From Bacillota bacterium (lineage in GTDB: Bacteria > Bacillota > Sulfobacillia > JAJZYS01 > JAJYTV01), in assembly GCA_021793315.1 (NCBI GenBank), contig JAJYSZ010000007.1, positions 1 to 57,087 of the forward strand: a stretch of DNA of 57,087 bases, given 5' to 3'. Positions 22,906-31,834 of this stretch are shown piece after piece. Both the position numbers and the translations under genes were made by a program. Below the pieces are notes generated by a model that ran no database searches, had not been told where the DNA came from, and saw only the letters and a program-made list of their open reading frames with translations. Position 1 is the stretch's first letter. Every line of letters starts with the position of its first letter.

Positions 22906-23169
22906 TCAATTGTTCCCCGGCCTGCCCCTGCGGCGCAGTTGTTTCACCGGGATGTTCGCCACGAGCGCGACATGGTCCTCGACCGATTGGAGCTGCAGGT
23001 CGACGCCCTGCCCTCCGACCTCGACATATTCGCTCACGATGCGCATGACATCGGCGCGCAGGTGCTCCATGAACTCGGGCGACGTGTCCGCACGGTCGTG
23101 CGCCAGCACGTTGCGCAGACGGTTCTTGGCCACCTCGCGGCTCTGGCTGCGCCCGAAGAGATTCAGCAT
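22906..23169 (-). CDS. minE: MinE topological specificity factor
   Basis: An 87-residue MinE. The N-terminal amphipathic, MinD-binding part (SREVAKNRLRNVLAHDRA) and C-terminal dimer domain (LRADVMRIVSEYV; VALVANIPVK) are both present. The ATG at 23169 follows AAGGTGG by seven bases. MinE stimulates the MinD ATPase and drives Min oscillation; many Bacillota use DivIVA instead, so a MinCDE set in a spore-former lineage is noteworthy but known in clostridia. It lies 12 bases after minD. Confidence 0.94.
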   Translation of the reverse strand: MLNLFGRSQSREVAKNRLRNVLAHDRADTSPEFMEHLRADVMRIVSEYVEVGGQGVDLQLQSVEDHVALVANIPVKQLRRRGRPGNN

Positions 23170-23181
23170 GGCCGCACCACC

Positions 23182-23976
23182 TTAAGCCTGGCCGAAGATG
23201 CGACGCAGGCGGCCGAAGAAGCCGGCCGGCTCGTCCATCTCGGCGAAAGGCACCTCTTCGCCCCGGACGCGGCGTGCGATCTGCCGGTACGCTTCGCCTG
23301 CGCGCGACTCGTGCGACAGGGCCGCCGGCTCGCCGCGGTTCGTCGTGACAACGATCAACTCGTCTTCCGGCACGACCCCGATCAGGTCGATCGCGAGGAT
23401 GTCGACGATGTCGTCGACGCTCATCATGTCGCCCTTGCGCACCATGCCCGGCCGGAGCCGATTCACGATCAGGCGCGCGGGCGGTATCTCGGCGGCTTCC
23501 AGGAGGCCGATGATCCGGTCGGCGTCGCGCACCGACGCCACCTCGGGCGTCGCCACGATCAGGGCGCGGTCGGCGCCCGCGATCGCGTTCTTGAAGCCCT
23601 GCTCGATGCCAGCCGGGCTGTCGACCAGGACGTAGTCGAACTCCTGACGGAGCTCCTCCGTCACGGTGCGCATCTGCTCCGGTGTCACCGAGGTCTTGTC
23701 CTTTGTCTGGGCGGCCGGGAGAAGGTTCAGACCCTCCAGGCGCTTGTCGCGGATGAGCGCCTGCCGCAAGCGGCAGAACCCTTCCACGACGTCCACCAGG
23801 TCATAGACGATACGATTCTCGAGGCCAAGCACCACATCGAGGTTGCGCAGCCCGATGTCGGCGTCCACAAGGCACGTTTTGAGGCCCAGCTGGGCAAGGG
23901 CAACGCCCAAATTGGCCGTGGTCGTCGTCTTGCCGACGCCGCCCTTCCCGGAAGTGATGACGATAACCTCACCCAC
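23182..23976 (-). CDS. minD: MinD, septum-site ATPase
   Basis: A 264-residue ParA/MinD ATPase. The deviant Walker A TSGKGGVGKTTTT, the switch DADIGLRNLD and Walker B VLVDSPAGIE are complete, and the C-terminal membrane-targeting amphipathic helix is GFFGRLRRIFGQA. I chose GTG 23976, seven bases after GGGAGG, because MinD proteins begin directly before VIVITSGKGG; an in-frame ATG at 23991 is also open. It overlaps the end of minC by eight bases and precedes minE. Confidence 0.96.
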   Translation of the reverse strand: MGEVIVITSGKGGVGKTTTTANLGVALAQLGLKTCLVDADIGLRNLDVVLGLENRIVYDLVDVVEGFCRLRQALIRDKRLEGLNLLPAAQTKDKTSVTPEQMRTVTEELRQEFDYVLVDSPAGIEQGFKNAIAGADRALIVATPEVASVRDADRIIGLLEAAEIPPARLIVNRLRPGMVRKGDMMSVDDIVDILAIDLIGVVPEDELIVVTTNRGEPAALSHESRAGEAYRQIARRVRGEEVPFAEMDEPAGFFGRLRRIFGQA

Positions 23977-24379
23977 GAGCCATCCTCCCATCTTCCGGTC
24001 TCACGGCACGTTCGATAATGACCTGCCCCTGCTCGACCCGGGCGATCTCTGGAGCATCCGGCACGTCCTCGTGCACGTCCGGTGGCCGCGCGATGACATG
24101 CCCGATGCGCAGCTGCACCGGCTCCAGGCGCCAGGCGCAGACCATTGCCCCGTCGCTCCCATCGGCGCCGGCGTGCACCATGCCGCGCAGGTGCCCGAAG
24201 ACGAGAACGTCGCCGGCCGCCTTGATCTCCGCTCCAGCGTGGACGTCACCGAGCACGATGACATCGCCGTCATGGGCGATCTTCTGGCCGGATCGCAATG
24301 TGCGCCGGACATAGAGTGCAGCGTCCTGCCGTAAGGCTTCCTGCCCCACATCCGCTGACGCGTGCGCTACGTGGCTCAC
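23969..24379 (-). CDS. minC: Short MinC lacking the N-terminal domain
   Basis: A 136-residue protein that corresponds only to the MinC C-terminal beta-helix domain (LRSGQKIAHDGDVIVLGDV; AAGDVLVFGHLRGMVHAG; MVCAWRLEPVQLRIG), which dimerises and binds MinD. Normal MinC is about 210-230 residues, with an N-terminal FtsZ-inhibiting domain. Here only 82 bases separate the GTG start (24379, eight bases after AGGAG) from the mrdA stop, and no MinC_N coding is visible there. Either another protein provides FtsZ inhibition or this short form has its own mode. The tail (PEIARVEQGQVIIERAV) is family-like. Confidence 0.88.
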   Translation of the reverse strand: MSHVAHASADVGQEALRQDAALYVRRTLRSGQKIAHDGDVIVLGDVHAGAEIKAAGDVLVFGHLRGMVHAGADGSDGAMVCAWRLEPVQLRIGHVIARPPDVHEDVPDAPEIARVEQGQVIIERAVRPEDGRMARG

Positions 24380-24461
24380 CCCCGGTCTCCTGCCGTTTCG
24401 GGGGCTCCCACCGCATTTCCTGCCATACGCCGGCACAAATCGGACGACCCGTTTTGACAGG

Positions 24462-26339
24462 TCAGTCGTTGCCCTGGACGACGCCGCTCGGCACGCTCTT
24501 CGTCGCCGAGCCGTTCGGGGCGAGGATGTTGCCGGGGTCCTTGAGATGGTAGTAGAAGTCGTAGAGGTCGCGCGCCACAGGGGCCGCGTAGGCTCCTTCG
24601 ACGCCTCCCGCCACCTGCACCGCGATGGCGATCTGAGGGTTCTTGGCCGGGCCGTAGGAGACGAACCAGGTGATCGACGGCTGACCCGACACCTGCGCCG
24701 TGCCGGTCTTGCCGGCCACCTGCATTGGGAAGCCCTGGAAGAACGGACCCGCGGTGCCGCCGTTGCCGGGGATCGGCCCGGGCTGCGTCGCCCAGTCCAT
24801 GCCGCTGTGGATCGCCTGCCAGTCGGCGGCCGGCAGCTTGACGCGCGACGTCACCTTGGGCTCGTGCGTGTAGACGGTCTTGCCCTTCGGAGTCGTGATC
24901 GACTGCACGAGGTACGGCTGGTAGCGCACGCCGTCCTCCGCGACCGCCCCGACGTAATCGACCAGCTGGATCAGCGTCGCGAGGTCCTCGCCCTGCCCGA
25001 TCGCCACCGAGTAGACGAGGCCAGGGTACCAGGCGCCCTGATTCTGCTTCTCGTAGAGCGCCTTGGTCGGCATGAGGCCCGACGCTTCGCCGGGCAGGTC
25101 GATGCCGGTCGGCTTGCCGAAGCCGAGGATCGACGCCCACTTGGCGATCGCGTCGATGCCCGTGAGCCGGCCCGTCTCGTAGAAGAAGATGTCGTTCGAC
25201 TGCCCGATCGCCTGCGCGAGGTCGTTCCAGCCGGTGTACACCTTGATCCAGTTCCAGGGGTACGGCGGGTACCAGTAGCGCGGCAGGCCCTGGATCAAGG
25301 TGGAGGGCGTGATCGCCCCGGTCGCCAGGGCGGCGATCGCCGTCGCCATCTTGAAGCTGGAGCCCGGCGGCTGCATGGCGGTGATCGCGCGGTTCAGGAG
25401 CGGATCGGTCGTCGGGTCAAAGACCTGCTTGGCCTCGGCGTTGGTCATGCCCTGGGCGAACCAGTTCGGGTTGAACGACGGGTAGGAGGCCATGGCAAGC
25501 ACGGCGCCGGTGTGGACGTCCATGACGACGACGGCGCCCGAACTGGCAGGTTGCTTCAGAACCGACTGCTGCCAGGCGATGTCGTCGACGAGCGCCCGAT
25601 AGGCCTCCTTCTGGAGTGATGCCGAAACCGTCGTGTGCAGGTTGTCGCCGGGGACCGGCGCCTTCGTGCCGAGCACCTTCACGGGCTTGTTGAAGCTGTC
25701 GACCTCGACCTCCTCGCCGCCGTCCGTGCCCTGGAGGTACTTCTGGTACTGGTACTCAAGCCCGCTCTGGCCGACGATCGAGTTCTGGGTCAGGCGCGGG
25801 TCCTTCCAGTCCTTGAGCTCCTGGGCCGTGATGCCCTGCACGTAGCCGACGATGTGGGCTGCCACATCCCCGAGCGGGTAGACGCGCAGCGGCTGCGCCT
25901 GGACGAAGACGCCCGGCAGATCCGGCCGCTGCTCGTCGATCTGCGTGATCTGCTTGGGGGTCAGATTGGTCTTGATCGTCACGGGGATGTAGGGCTGGCC
26001 CTTGTAGTCCTGCACGATCGTCTGGATCGCCTTCGGCGTCAGGTGGAGGATGGCAGCGAGGTGCTGGAGCTCCTTGGTCGGCAGGGGTTGGCCGAGGTCG
26101 AAGAACTCGGCGGAGAACGACGGCATATTCGACGCGAGCCGCTTGCCGTCCCGCGACAGGATCAGCCCGCGCGGCGCCTGGATCGGCATCACGCGCACCC
26201 GCAGGGCAACGCCGAGACTGCGCAGGGCGCTTCCCTGCACGAACTCGAGGTAGCCCATGCGCGTGACCAGCAGCCCGAGCAGCAGCACCGACAGGATGGC
26301 CAGAAAAACGAGACGCTTCTCCCGAAATTGTGGTGGCAT
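24462..26339 (-). CDS. mrdA: PBP2-type transpeptidase of the elongasome
   Basis: A 625-residue class B penicillin-binding protein. One N-terminal membrane helix (residues 9-30), a pedestal domain, and the transpeptidase domain with S327-x-x-K330 (GSSFKM), the S381-N-D motif (GQSNDIFFYETG) and KTG (AGKTGTAQ). It crosslinks the peptidoglycan that RodA polymerises. The location between mreD and minC is the standard Bacillota and Thermoanaerobacter arrangement. The ATG start at 26339 precedes a basic FREKR stretch and then the anchor. It ends in a Gly/Asn-rich tail (NGSATKSVPSGVVQGND). Confidence 0.95.
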   Translation of the reverse strand: MPPQFREKRLVFLAILSVLLLGLLVTRMGYLEFVQGSALRSLGVALRVRVMPIQAPRGLILSRDGKRLASNMPSFSAEFFDLGQPLPTKELQHLAAILHLTPKAIQTIVQDYKGQPYIPVTIKTNLTPKQITQIDEQRPDLPGVFVQAQPLRVYPLGDVAAHIVGYVQGITAQELKDWKDPRLTQNSIVGQSGLEYQYQKYLQGTDGGEEVEVDSFNKPVKVLGTKAPVPGDNLHTTVSASLQKEAYRALVDDIAWQQSVLKQPASSGAVVVMDVHTGAVLAMASYPSFNPNWFAQGMTNAEAKQVFDPTTDPLLNRAITAMQPPGSSFKMATAIAALATGAITPSTLIQGLPRYWYPPYPWNWIKVYTGWNDLAQAIGQSNDIFFYETGRLTGIDAIAKWASILGFGKPTGIDLPGEASGLMPTKALYEKQNQGAWYPGLVYSVAIGQGEDLATLIQLVDYVGAVAEDGVRYQPYLVQSITTPKGKTVYTHEPKVTSRVKLPAADWQAIHSGMDWATQPGPIPGNGGTAGPFFQGFPMQVAGKTGTAQVSGQPSITWFVSYGPAKNPQIAIAVQVAGGVEGAYAAPVARDLYDFYYHLKDPGNILAPNGSATKSVPSGVVQGND

Positions 26340-26389
26340 CGTGAAAAGCCCCCCGCGTGAACCCTGAAAAGATTATCGATGCAAGCGCC

Positions 26390-26881
26390 TCAGGCGGGCG
26401 CCTCCGGCCGGTAGAAGACAGGTCGAATGATATACGCAAAGGGTACGGTGTAGATATATTCGATTCCCGCCAGCACCGGGAAATCATGTACGCCGAAATG
26501 GGCCAGGGCGAACGTCGCCGCCACGACGATCTGCTGCACCAAAAGCGCCAGGAAGACGCCCAGCAGGGGTACGAACCAGGGATCCGGGTAGAGGCGCCGC
26601 CGCAGGAGACCCGCCGCCACGCCGCCCAGCATCAGGCCGAGCGCGTGCATGCCGATCAGCCGCCCCGTGGCGACGTCCTCCAAAAGGCCGCCGAACAGGC
26701 CGAAGATCGCTCCGCGCCACGCGCCCTGCCGCAGGGCCGCCATCACGACCACCGCCAGGACGAGGTCGGGCGTCACACCGTCGATTGCGAGCGGCGGCAG
26801 GGCCGTGGCCCGCAGCAGGAAGGCGAGCAGCAGGAACAGTGCGGGCCCCCATGGTCCGTCCATGGCCTTCTGGAACGTCAC
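26390..26881 (-). CDS. mreD: MreD rod-shape membrane protein
   Basis: A 163-residue protein with five or six hydrophobic segments (ALFLLLAFLLRATAL; LVLAVVVMAAL; AIFGLFGGLLEDVATG; LLGVFLALLVQQIVVAATF). GLFGGLLEDVATGRLIGMHALG is the most conserved MreD motif. MreD links MreC to the RodA-PBP2 machinery. The GTG at 26881 overlaps the mreC stop (GTGA); an ATG six codons later (26863) is an alternative. It is between mreC and mrdA. Confidence 0.92.
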   Translation of the reverse strand: MTFQKAMDGPWGPALFLLLAFLLRATALPPLAIDGVTPDLVLAVVVMAALRQGAWRGAIFGLFGGLLEDVATGRLIGMHALGLMLGGVAAGLLRRRLYPDPWFVPLLGVFLALLVQQIVVAATFALAHFGVHDFPVLAGIEYIYTVPFAYIIRPVFYRPEAPA

Positions 26882-27693
26882 TGCAGCACCACCAGCACCG
26901 TGTCGAGTTGGTCGAGGTTGGCGAGCGGCGCCACGTCCGCCTCGTGCACGAGACCGAAGTCGCCCTGGCCGACCGTCATGACGCGGCCGATCGGCACGCC
27001 TGGCGGCAGCGTACCGTCCAGACCTGAGGTGACGATGAGATCGCCCCGGCGCACGTTCGCACCCGCAGCGAAGAACTGCATCTTGAGCGTCGAGGCCTCG
27101 CCGTTGCCGTCCAGCACGCCCGCGTCGCCGCTGCGCGCGACCATGGCGCCGATGGCGCTTTCGGGATCCGGCAGCAGCATGACGGTCGCGCTCTGGCCGC
27201 CGACCGCGATCACGCGGCCGACGAGGCCGCCATAGGAAAGCACGGGGTCGCCGTACTTGACGCCCTGGCCGGAGCCCGCGGCGATTACGATCTGGTCGAG
27301 CCAGTTCACCGGCGAGCGGCCGACGACGGGCGCCGCCAGGGTATGGAACTTCTTCAGGCTCTGCTGACGCAGCTTGAGGAGCTGCCTCAGGCGCTGATTC
27401 TGACCCTGCACGGCCTGCAGGCTCGCCACCTGGGACTCGAGCCTGGTCAACTGGATACGCAGCTGAACATTCTCCTGCTCCGCCGTAAAGGCGCCGCCGA
27501 CGGAGTAGACCGCACCGGAGACCCACTGCACGGCGGAGTGCGTACCCAGTTCAAGCGGCAGCAGAATGCTGTTGACGACGCCACTCACCCTGGACACCGA
27601 GAGGCGTGGATGGACGGTGAGGCTCTCGAGAAAGACGAGGGCCAGCACCAGGGCAGCGGCAAGATAAAGGCGCAAGACGCCCCGACGCGGCAA
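26878..27693 (-). CDS. mreC: MreC rod-shape protein
   Basis: A 271-residue protein: N-terminal membrane anchor (residues 5-24), a coiled coil (residues about 70-110, EQENVQLRIQLTRLESQVASL) and a double beta-barrel domain with VVGRSPVNWLDQIVIAAGSGQGV and DLIVTSGLDGTLPPGVPIGRV. MreC scaffolds PBP2-RodA outside the membrane under MreB control. It starts three bases after mreB ends and overlaps mreD. Confidence 0.95.
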   Translation of the reverse strand: MPRRGVLRLYLAAALVLALVFLESLTVHPRLSVSRVSGVVNSILLPLELGTHSAVQWVSGAVYSVGGAFTAEQENVQLRIQLTRLESQVASLQAVQGQNQRLRQLLKLRQQSLKKFHTLAAPVVGRSPVNWLDQIVIAAGSGQGVKYGDPVLSYGGLVGRVIAVGGQSATVMLLPDPESAIGAMVARSGDAGVLDGNGEASTLKMQFFAAGANVRRGDLIVTSGLDGTLPPGVPIGRVMTVGQGDFGLVHEADVAPLANLDQLDTVLVVLQ

Positions 27694-27696
27694 ATC

Positions 27697-28734
27697 TCAA
27701 CCCTCGCGTTGCAGTTTCTTGATCTTCTCCAGGATGGCACGGTCGTCGAGGCAGCGTCCGGTTCCCTTCACGACGCAGAGCAGGGGATCCTCGCCGATGT
27801 GGACCGGCATGCCGGTCTCGCGCATCAGAAGGCGGTCGAAGTTGCGCAGGAGCGCGCCGCCACCCGTCATGACGATGCCGCGGTCCATGATGTCCGCCGC
27901 AAGTTCCGGCGGCGTCCGCTCGAGCGTCAGCTTGATCGCGTCGACGATCGACTGCAGCGGTTCGGCCAAGGCGCGCTGCACCTCGTCGGCACCCAGCCGC
28001 AGGGTGCGCGGCAAGCCCGACACGAGGTCGCGCCCCCGCACCTCGATCGTCGTGTCCTCCGGTTCGATCGCTGCGCCGACCCGGATCTTGACGTCCTCGG
28101 CCGTACGCTCGCCGATCATCATATTGTAATTGCGCTTGACGTAGTTGACGACCGACTCGTCCATCTCGTCGCCGGCCACGCGCACCGAGCGCGACGTCAC
28201 GATGCCGCCGAGGCTGATGATCGCCACCTCGGTCGTGCCGCCGCCGATGTCGACGACCATGTTGCCGGTCGGCTCCTCCACGGGCAGCCCCGCGCCGATT
28301 GCCGCGGCATACGGCTCCTCGATCGTCACCGGATCGCGCGCGCCGGCCTGCTGCGCCGCTTCCTTGACCGCGCGGCGCTCGACGCCGGTGATGCCCGACG
28401 GCACGGCGACGACCACCTGCGGGTGGAACCAGCTGGCGCGCGGCTGCGCCCTGCTGATGAAGTACTTGAGCATGGACTGCGTCACCTCGAAGTCCGCGAT
28501 GACGCCGTCCTTCATCGGCCGCACGGCGATGATGTTGCCAGGCGTGCGGCCGATCATCTGCTTGGCCTCCGCGCCGACGGCGAGGATGGCCTTGGTGTCC
28601 CGATCGATGGCCACCACGGACGGCTCCTGGATGACGATGCCCCTGCCCCTGACGAAGACGAGGGTGTTCGCGGTACCGAGGTCGATGCCGAGGTCCCGCG
28701 AGAAACTGCGATAGAAGACGTCCGTAAGCGGCAA
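27697..28734 (-). CDS. mreB: MreB actin-like protein
   Basis: A 345-residue actin homologue. Nucleotide-binding motifs [17 protein letters not shown] (phosphate 1), [16 protein letters not shown] (phosphate 2) and the adenosine motif [15 protein letters not shown] are all present, as is the MreB-typical [18 protein letters not shown]. It forms membrane-bound filaments that organise lateral wall synthesis. The true N-terminus may be at the in-frame ATG 28734. First gene of the mreBCD-mrdA run, 21 bases after radC. Confidence 0.97.
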   Translation of the reverse strand: MPLTDVFYRSFSRDLGIDLGTANTLVFVRGRGIVIQEPSVVAIDRDTKAILAVGAEAKQMIGRTPGNIIAVRPMKDGVIADFEVTQSMLKYFISRAQPRASWFHPQVVVAVPSGITGVERRAVKEAAQQAGARDPVTIEEPYAAAIGAGLPVEEPTGNMVVDIGGGTTEVAIISLGGIVTSRSVRVAGDEMDESVVNYVKRNYNMMIGERTAEDVKIRVGAAIEPEDTTIEVRGRDLVSGLPRTLRLGADEVQRALAEPLQSIVDAIKLTLERTPPELAADIMDRGIVMTGGGALLRNFDRLLMRETGMPVHIGEDPLLCVVKGTGRCLDDRAILEKIKKLQREG

Positions 28735-28755
28735 CGCGCTGGCTCCTTTCCCCTG

Positions 28756-29421
28756 CTACGACAATAGTCCCTGCAAGCGCAGGCTCACGAAGCTATTATC
28801 GCCGATAACCAGATGGTCAACCAGTTCAACACCGAGCAATTGCGCGGCCTCCTGAATTTGCCTCGTCGTTGCGACGTCGGCTTTGGAAGGCCTTGGGTCG
28901 CCACTTGGATGGTTGTGCGCCAGCAGCACGCCCGCGGCACCGGCCTGCACGGCCGGCCTGAGAACGTCGGCGGGCAGGATGCCGATGCCGCCCCTGCCGC
29001 CCCGCGCAACCCGCACCTCGCCGAGCAGCCGCAGCCTGCCGTCCAGCAGCAGGGCCAGCAGCTCTTCGACATGCGGATCGAGGCGCCGACGCAGATAATC
29101 GTACACCTGCTCCGGCTCGTCAAGCCTCAGTCGCGCCGGCTGCGCTCCCGTGCGCCGTCCGAGCTCGAGCGCCGCCATCACCTGGGCCGCCCGGGCCGGT
29201 CCGAGGCCGGGAACGCGCCTGAGCCCCGAGGCCCCGAGTCTCCTGAGGCCATCGAGCCCGTCCTTGTCCAAGAGACGCATCGCCAGCGCAAGGGCGCTTT
29301 CGCCGCGCCTGCCCGCGCCCAGCACGATCGCCAGCAGTTCGTAGTCCGCGAGCGCCGCGGGCCCTTCGCGCAGCAGCCGCTCGCGCGGCCGGTCGACTGC
29401 GGGCAGGTCCTTGAGCGGCAT
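28756..29421 (-). CDS. radC: RadC family JAB-domain protein
   Basis: A 221-residue RadC. N-terminal UPF0758 helix-hairpin-helix region (RLGASGLRRVPGLGPARAAQ) and a C-terminal JAB/MPN domain with the metal motif HNHPSGDPRPSKAD (residues 169-182). The family is widely conserved, often beside mreB, but its role is unsettled; early recombination claims were withdrawn. The ATG 29421 shares a base with the stop of the DUF4321 gene (TGATG), giving translational coupling. Confidence 0.94.
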   Translation of the reverse strand: MPLKDLPAVDRPRERLLREGPAALADYELLAIVLGAGRRGESALALAMRLLDKDGLDGLRRLGASGLRRVPGLGPARAAQVMAALELGRRTGAQPARLRLDEPEQVYDYLRRRLDPHVEELLALLLDGRLRLLGEVRVARGGRGGIGILPADVLRPAVQAGAAGVLLAHNHPSGDPRPSKADVATTRQIQEAAQLLGVELVDHLVIGDNSFVSLRLQGLLS

Positions 29422-29654
29422 CAGACGACCCGGAACAGGATAAGGCCCAGCAGTGCTCCGATCAGACCAAGAACATTCGTCGCGACGCCGATGGCGACAC
29501 TGACGATGTAGAGGTCCAGCCGCATCGGCGTAAATCCGATCGTCTGGCTGAGCGGCCCCAGCTGGAGGTCCCGGCCGAGCACGGTGCCGATGACCAGCAG
29601 CAGGACGGTCGCAAGTGCGGCCGTCAGCCAGCTGCCATGGCGTCGGTTGCGCAT
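29421..29654 (-). CDS. DUF4321 small membrane protein
   Basis: A 77-residue protein with two hydrophobic helices (ALATVLLLVIGTVLG and ASIGVATNVLGLIGALLGL-like end) joined by a loop with GFTPMRLDLYIVSVAIG. This pattern matches DUF4321 proteins found before radC/mreB in Bacillota, usually near maf. The ATG 29654 follows GGGAGGAG by eight bases. Longer upstream in-frame codons are Arg/Pro-rich and rejected. Function unknown; conserved linkage suggests a part in envelope growth. Confidence 0.8.
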   Translation of the reverse strand: MRNRRHGSWLTAALATVLLLVIGTVLGRDLQLGPLSQTIGFTPMRLDLYIVSVAIGVATNVLGLIGALLGLILFRVV

Positions 29655-29730
29655 GAGAGTCCTCCTCCCGGCTGTTCGACTTCTTTCGGCCGCAGACGGC
29701 GAAATCCTCCGTTGAGCCCCGCGAGCCGCC

Positions 29731-30558
29731 TTGCGCCGCGAGAAGGATCCGACAGGGGCTGGGCCGAAGTCCGGCTGCCATGCCGAAGACTTGGGCCCAG
29801 CGATCCGGATCCAGGCAGAGGGGGCGTCTCGGCTGACCGGCACACCACGCAGGAGGCGCCGCAGGCGCCTTCGGGCGCCGCTCATCCTGCTCACGCTTGT
29901 CGTGGCCTGCGCCGTCGGCCTGCAGATCTACGTACCCCGTATCGCGGCCGGCGCCATCCAGTCGGCCGTCAGGCAGAACCTCGGGGCTCAGGCTACTGTC
30001 GAGGTCCAAGGCTACTTCTGGCAGCTGGCCGAAGGCAGTTTCCGAAATCTTCAGATGCAGATCGGGGCGAGCAGCTTCCAGGGCTACCGCCTGCAGTCGG
30101 CACACCTGAACTGGCAGGACGGCCGCATCGACCTCCAGGCGCTCCTCGCCGGACAGGTCAAGGTGCTGAAAAGCGGCAGGTTCCAGCTGCGTCTCGCGAT
30201 GAAGCAGCAGGCCTTGCGCCAGGCGGTGGCTGAGGCCATGCGCCAGGCCCTGCCCGCAGGGGCCTCCGGCACCCCCCCCACGATCGCGGTGACGCCGAAG
30301 GCCATCACTCTGAGCGGCAGCGTCACTTTCCTCGACCTGCCGGTGCGCTACCGCATCGACGGCGATCTCGTGCTGCTGCAGGGGGGGCGAGTGGTCGCGT
30401 TCAAAGCCCGCGATCTCAACGACTCCGTCCTGCACCTGGCGGCCGTGCCGGTGCTGCGCATGCAGGACCTGCCGAGGATCCCGGGCCTGACGCTGCATGT
30501 CGCCGGAGTCCATCTGATGACGGGCGCGCTCGCCATCACCGTGGCGGGTCCCTCGTGA
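29731..30558 (+). CDS. LmeA-like (DUF2993) lipid-binding protein
   Basis: A protein of up to 275 residues with an Arg-rich cytoplasmic start (TPRRRRRRRLRAPL), one membrane helix (ILLTLVVACAVGLQIYV) and an extracytoplasmic domain: AIQSAVRQNLGAQATVEVQGYFWQLAEG, then beta strands ending HVAGVHLMTGALAIT. This is the layout of LmeA/DUF2993 proteins, which bind phospholipids near the membrane. The TTG at 29731 gives the longest form but has no ribosome-binding site; a CTG at 29833 lies after a GAGGGGG stretch and would start directly before the basic segment. It is divergent from DUF4321 and convergent with folC (four bases apart). Confidence 0.75.
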   Translation: MRREKDPTGAGPKSGCHAEDLGPAIRIQAEGASRLTGTPRRRRRRRLRAPLILLTLVVACAVGLQIYVPRIAAGAIQSAVRQNLGAQATVEVQGYFWQLAEGSFRNLQMQIGASSFQGYRLQSAHLNWQDGRIDLQALLAGQVKVLKSGRFQLRLAMKQQALRQAVAEAMRQALPAGASGTPPTIAVTPKAITLSGSVTFLDLPVRYRIDGDLVLLQGGRVVAFKARDLNDSVLHLAAVPVLRMQDLPRIPGLTLHVAGVHLMTGALAITVAGPS

Positions 30559-30562
30559 CCTC

Positions 30563-31834
30563 TCAGGAGCCGATCAGACCACGGCGCTGCAAGATGCCGC
30601 GCAGCTCGCCGATCAGATAGAGAGAGCCGAAGCACAGCACGGGGCTGCCCTGCGCCTCGGCCTGCCGCAAGGCCGCCTCCAGAGCCGCCGCGGGGCTCTG
30701 GTGCGGCGTCCCCCCGACCACCTCCGCGGCGGCCTCCGCCGACAGGCGGCGCGGGCTCGCGGGCGCGGCCGTGTGCCAGGCGGCCACCACGTCGCGCATC
30801 GGCTCGGTCACCTCGGCAGGATCGCGATCGGCGAGGCAGCCGAAGACGGCGATCGGGCGACGCCTCCCGTAGACGGCCTTCCAGGTCTCCGCAAGCGCCT
30901 GCGTCCCCTGGGGGTTGTGCGCGCCGTCGAGCACCAGCGGCGGCTCGCCCCGGACCACCTCGAAGCGTCCCGGCCAGCGCACCTCCCGCAGGGCAAGGGC
31001 GGCCTGGGCGGTGCAGCCCTCGCCGAGCGCGCTGCGCAGCGCGGCCAAGGCGAGCGCCGCGTTCGCCGCCTGATGGCGGCCGATCAGGCCGAAGCGCAGG
31101 CGGGCACGAGAGCCGAAGGGATCCCGGTAGTCGAACGTGGTGCCTGAGGCGTCCACCGCCACCCTCTCGATGGCAATCTCCTGGCCGAGCCGCCAGAGGG
31201 GCACGGCGAGCTCGCCTGCGGTCCTGGCGATCACGTCCATGGCCTCGGGCGGCAGATCGCCCACCACCGCAGGCGCGCGCGGCTTGAGGATGCCCGCCTT
31301 CTCCCAGGCGATCTTTGCGAGCGTGTCGCCCAGGCGGTCCATGTGATCCATGCCGATCGAGCTCACGATCGACACCTCGGGCCGCACGACGTTCGTGGAG
31401 TCGTAGCGCCCGCCGAGGCCGGTTTCCCACGCGACGTCCGTGACTCCCTCCGCGAGGAAGTGCACGAGGGCGACGCCGGTCCAGAGCTCGAACTCGGTCG
31501 GCGGATCGGCCAGGGAGGACGCAGCTTCGCGCACGCGCTCGGTCGCCCGCACGAGCCCCGCGGCGTCGATCACCCGCCCCTGCACGGCGATGCGCTCGTG
31601 CGGTCGCTCGAGGTGCGGCGAGATGAAGCGGCCCGCCTTGCGCCCGCAGGCCTCGAGCATCGCAGCGAGCGCCGCCGTCACCGAGCCCTTGCCGTTCGTG
31701 CCCGCCACGTGATAGAAGCGCATGGCCCGCTCGGGATGGCCGAGATTGGCGATGAGAGCTTCCGTGCGCGCAAGGCCGAGTTCGCCGAAGCGTCCCGCCG
31801 ACGAGAGGTAGGCTAAGGCCTCCCCCTCCGTCAT
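30563..31834 (-). CDS. folC: Folylpolyglutamate/dihydrofolate synthase
   Basis: A 423-residue Mur-ligase-family enzyme that adds glutamate to folates. ATP site GTNGKGSVTA (residues about 45-54), HLERPHERI, GGRYDSTNVV and SIVSSIGMDHMDRLGDTLA metal/substrate loops and the C-domain DGAHNPQG are present. The start overlaps the valS stop (ATGA), so valS-folC is one T-box-controlled transcript, as in Bacillus. Both FolC activities cannot be separated by sequence. Confidence 0.95.
   Translation of the reverse strand: MTEGEALAYLSSAGRFGELGLARTEALIANLGHPERAMRFYHVAGTNGKGSVTAALAAMLEACGRKAGRFISPHLERPHERIAVQGRVIDAAGLVRATERVREAASSLADPPTEFELWTGVALVHFLAEGVTDVAWETGLGGRYDSTNVVRPEVSIVSSIGMDHMDRLGDTLAKIAWEKAGILKPRAPAVVGDLPPEAMDVIARTAGELAVPLWRLGQEIAIERVAVDASGTTFDYRDPFGSRARLRFGLIGRHQAANAALALAALRSALGEGCTAQAALALREVRWPGRFEVVRGEPPLVLDGAHNPQGTQALAETWKAVYGRRRPIAVFGCLADRDPAEVTEPMRDVVAAWHTAAPASPRRLSAEAAAEVVGGTPHQSPAAALEAALRQAEAQGSPVLCFGSLYLIGELRGILQRRGLIGS

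Noticed and set aside
21156-23048. 630-codon plus-strand frame opposite rodA
   Set aside because: Shadow frame with Gln, Glu and His-rich composition; rodA on the other strand is certain.
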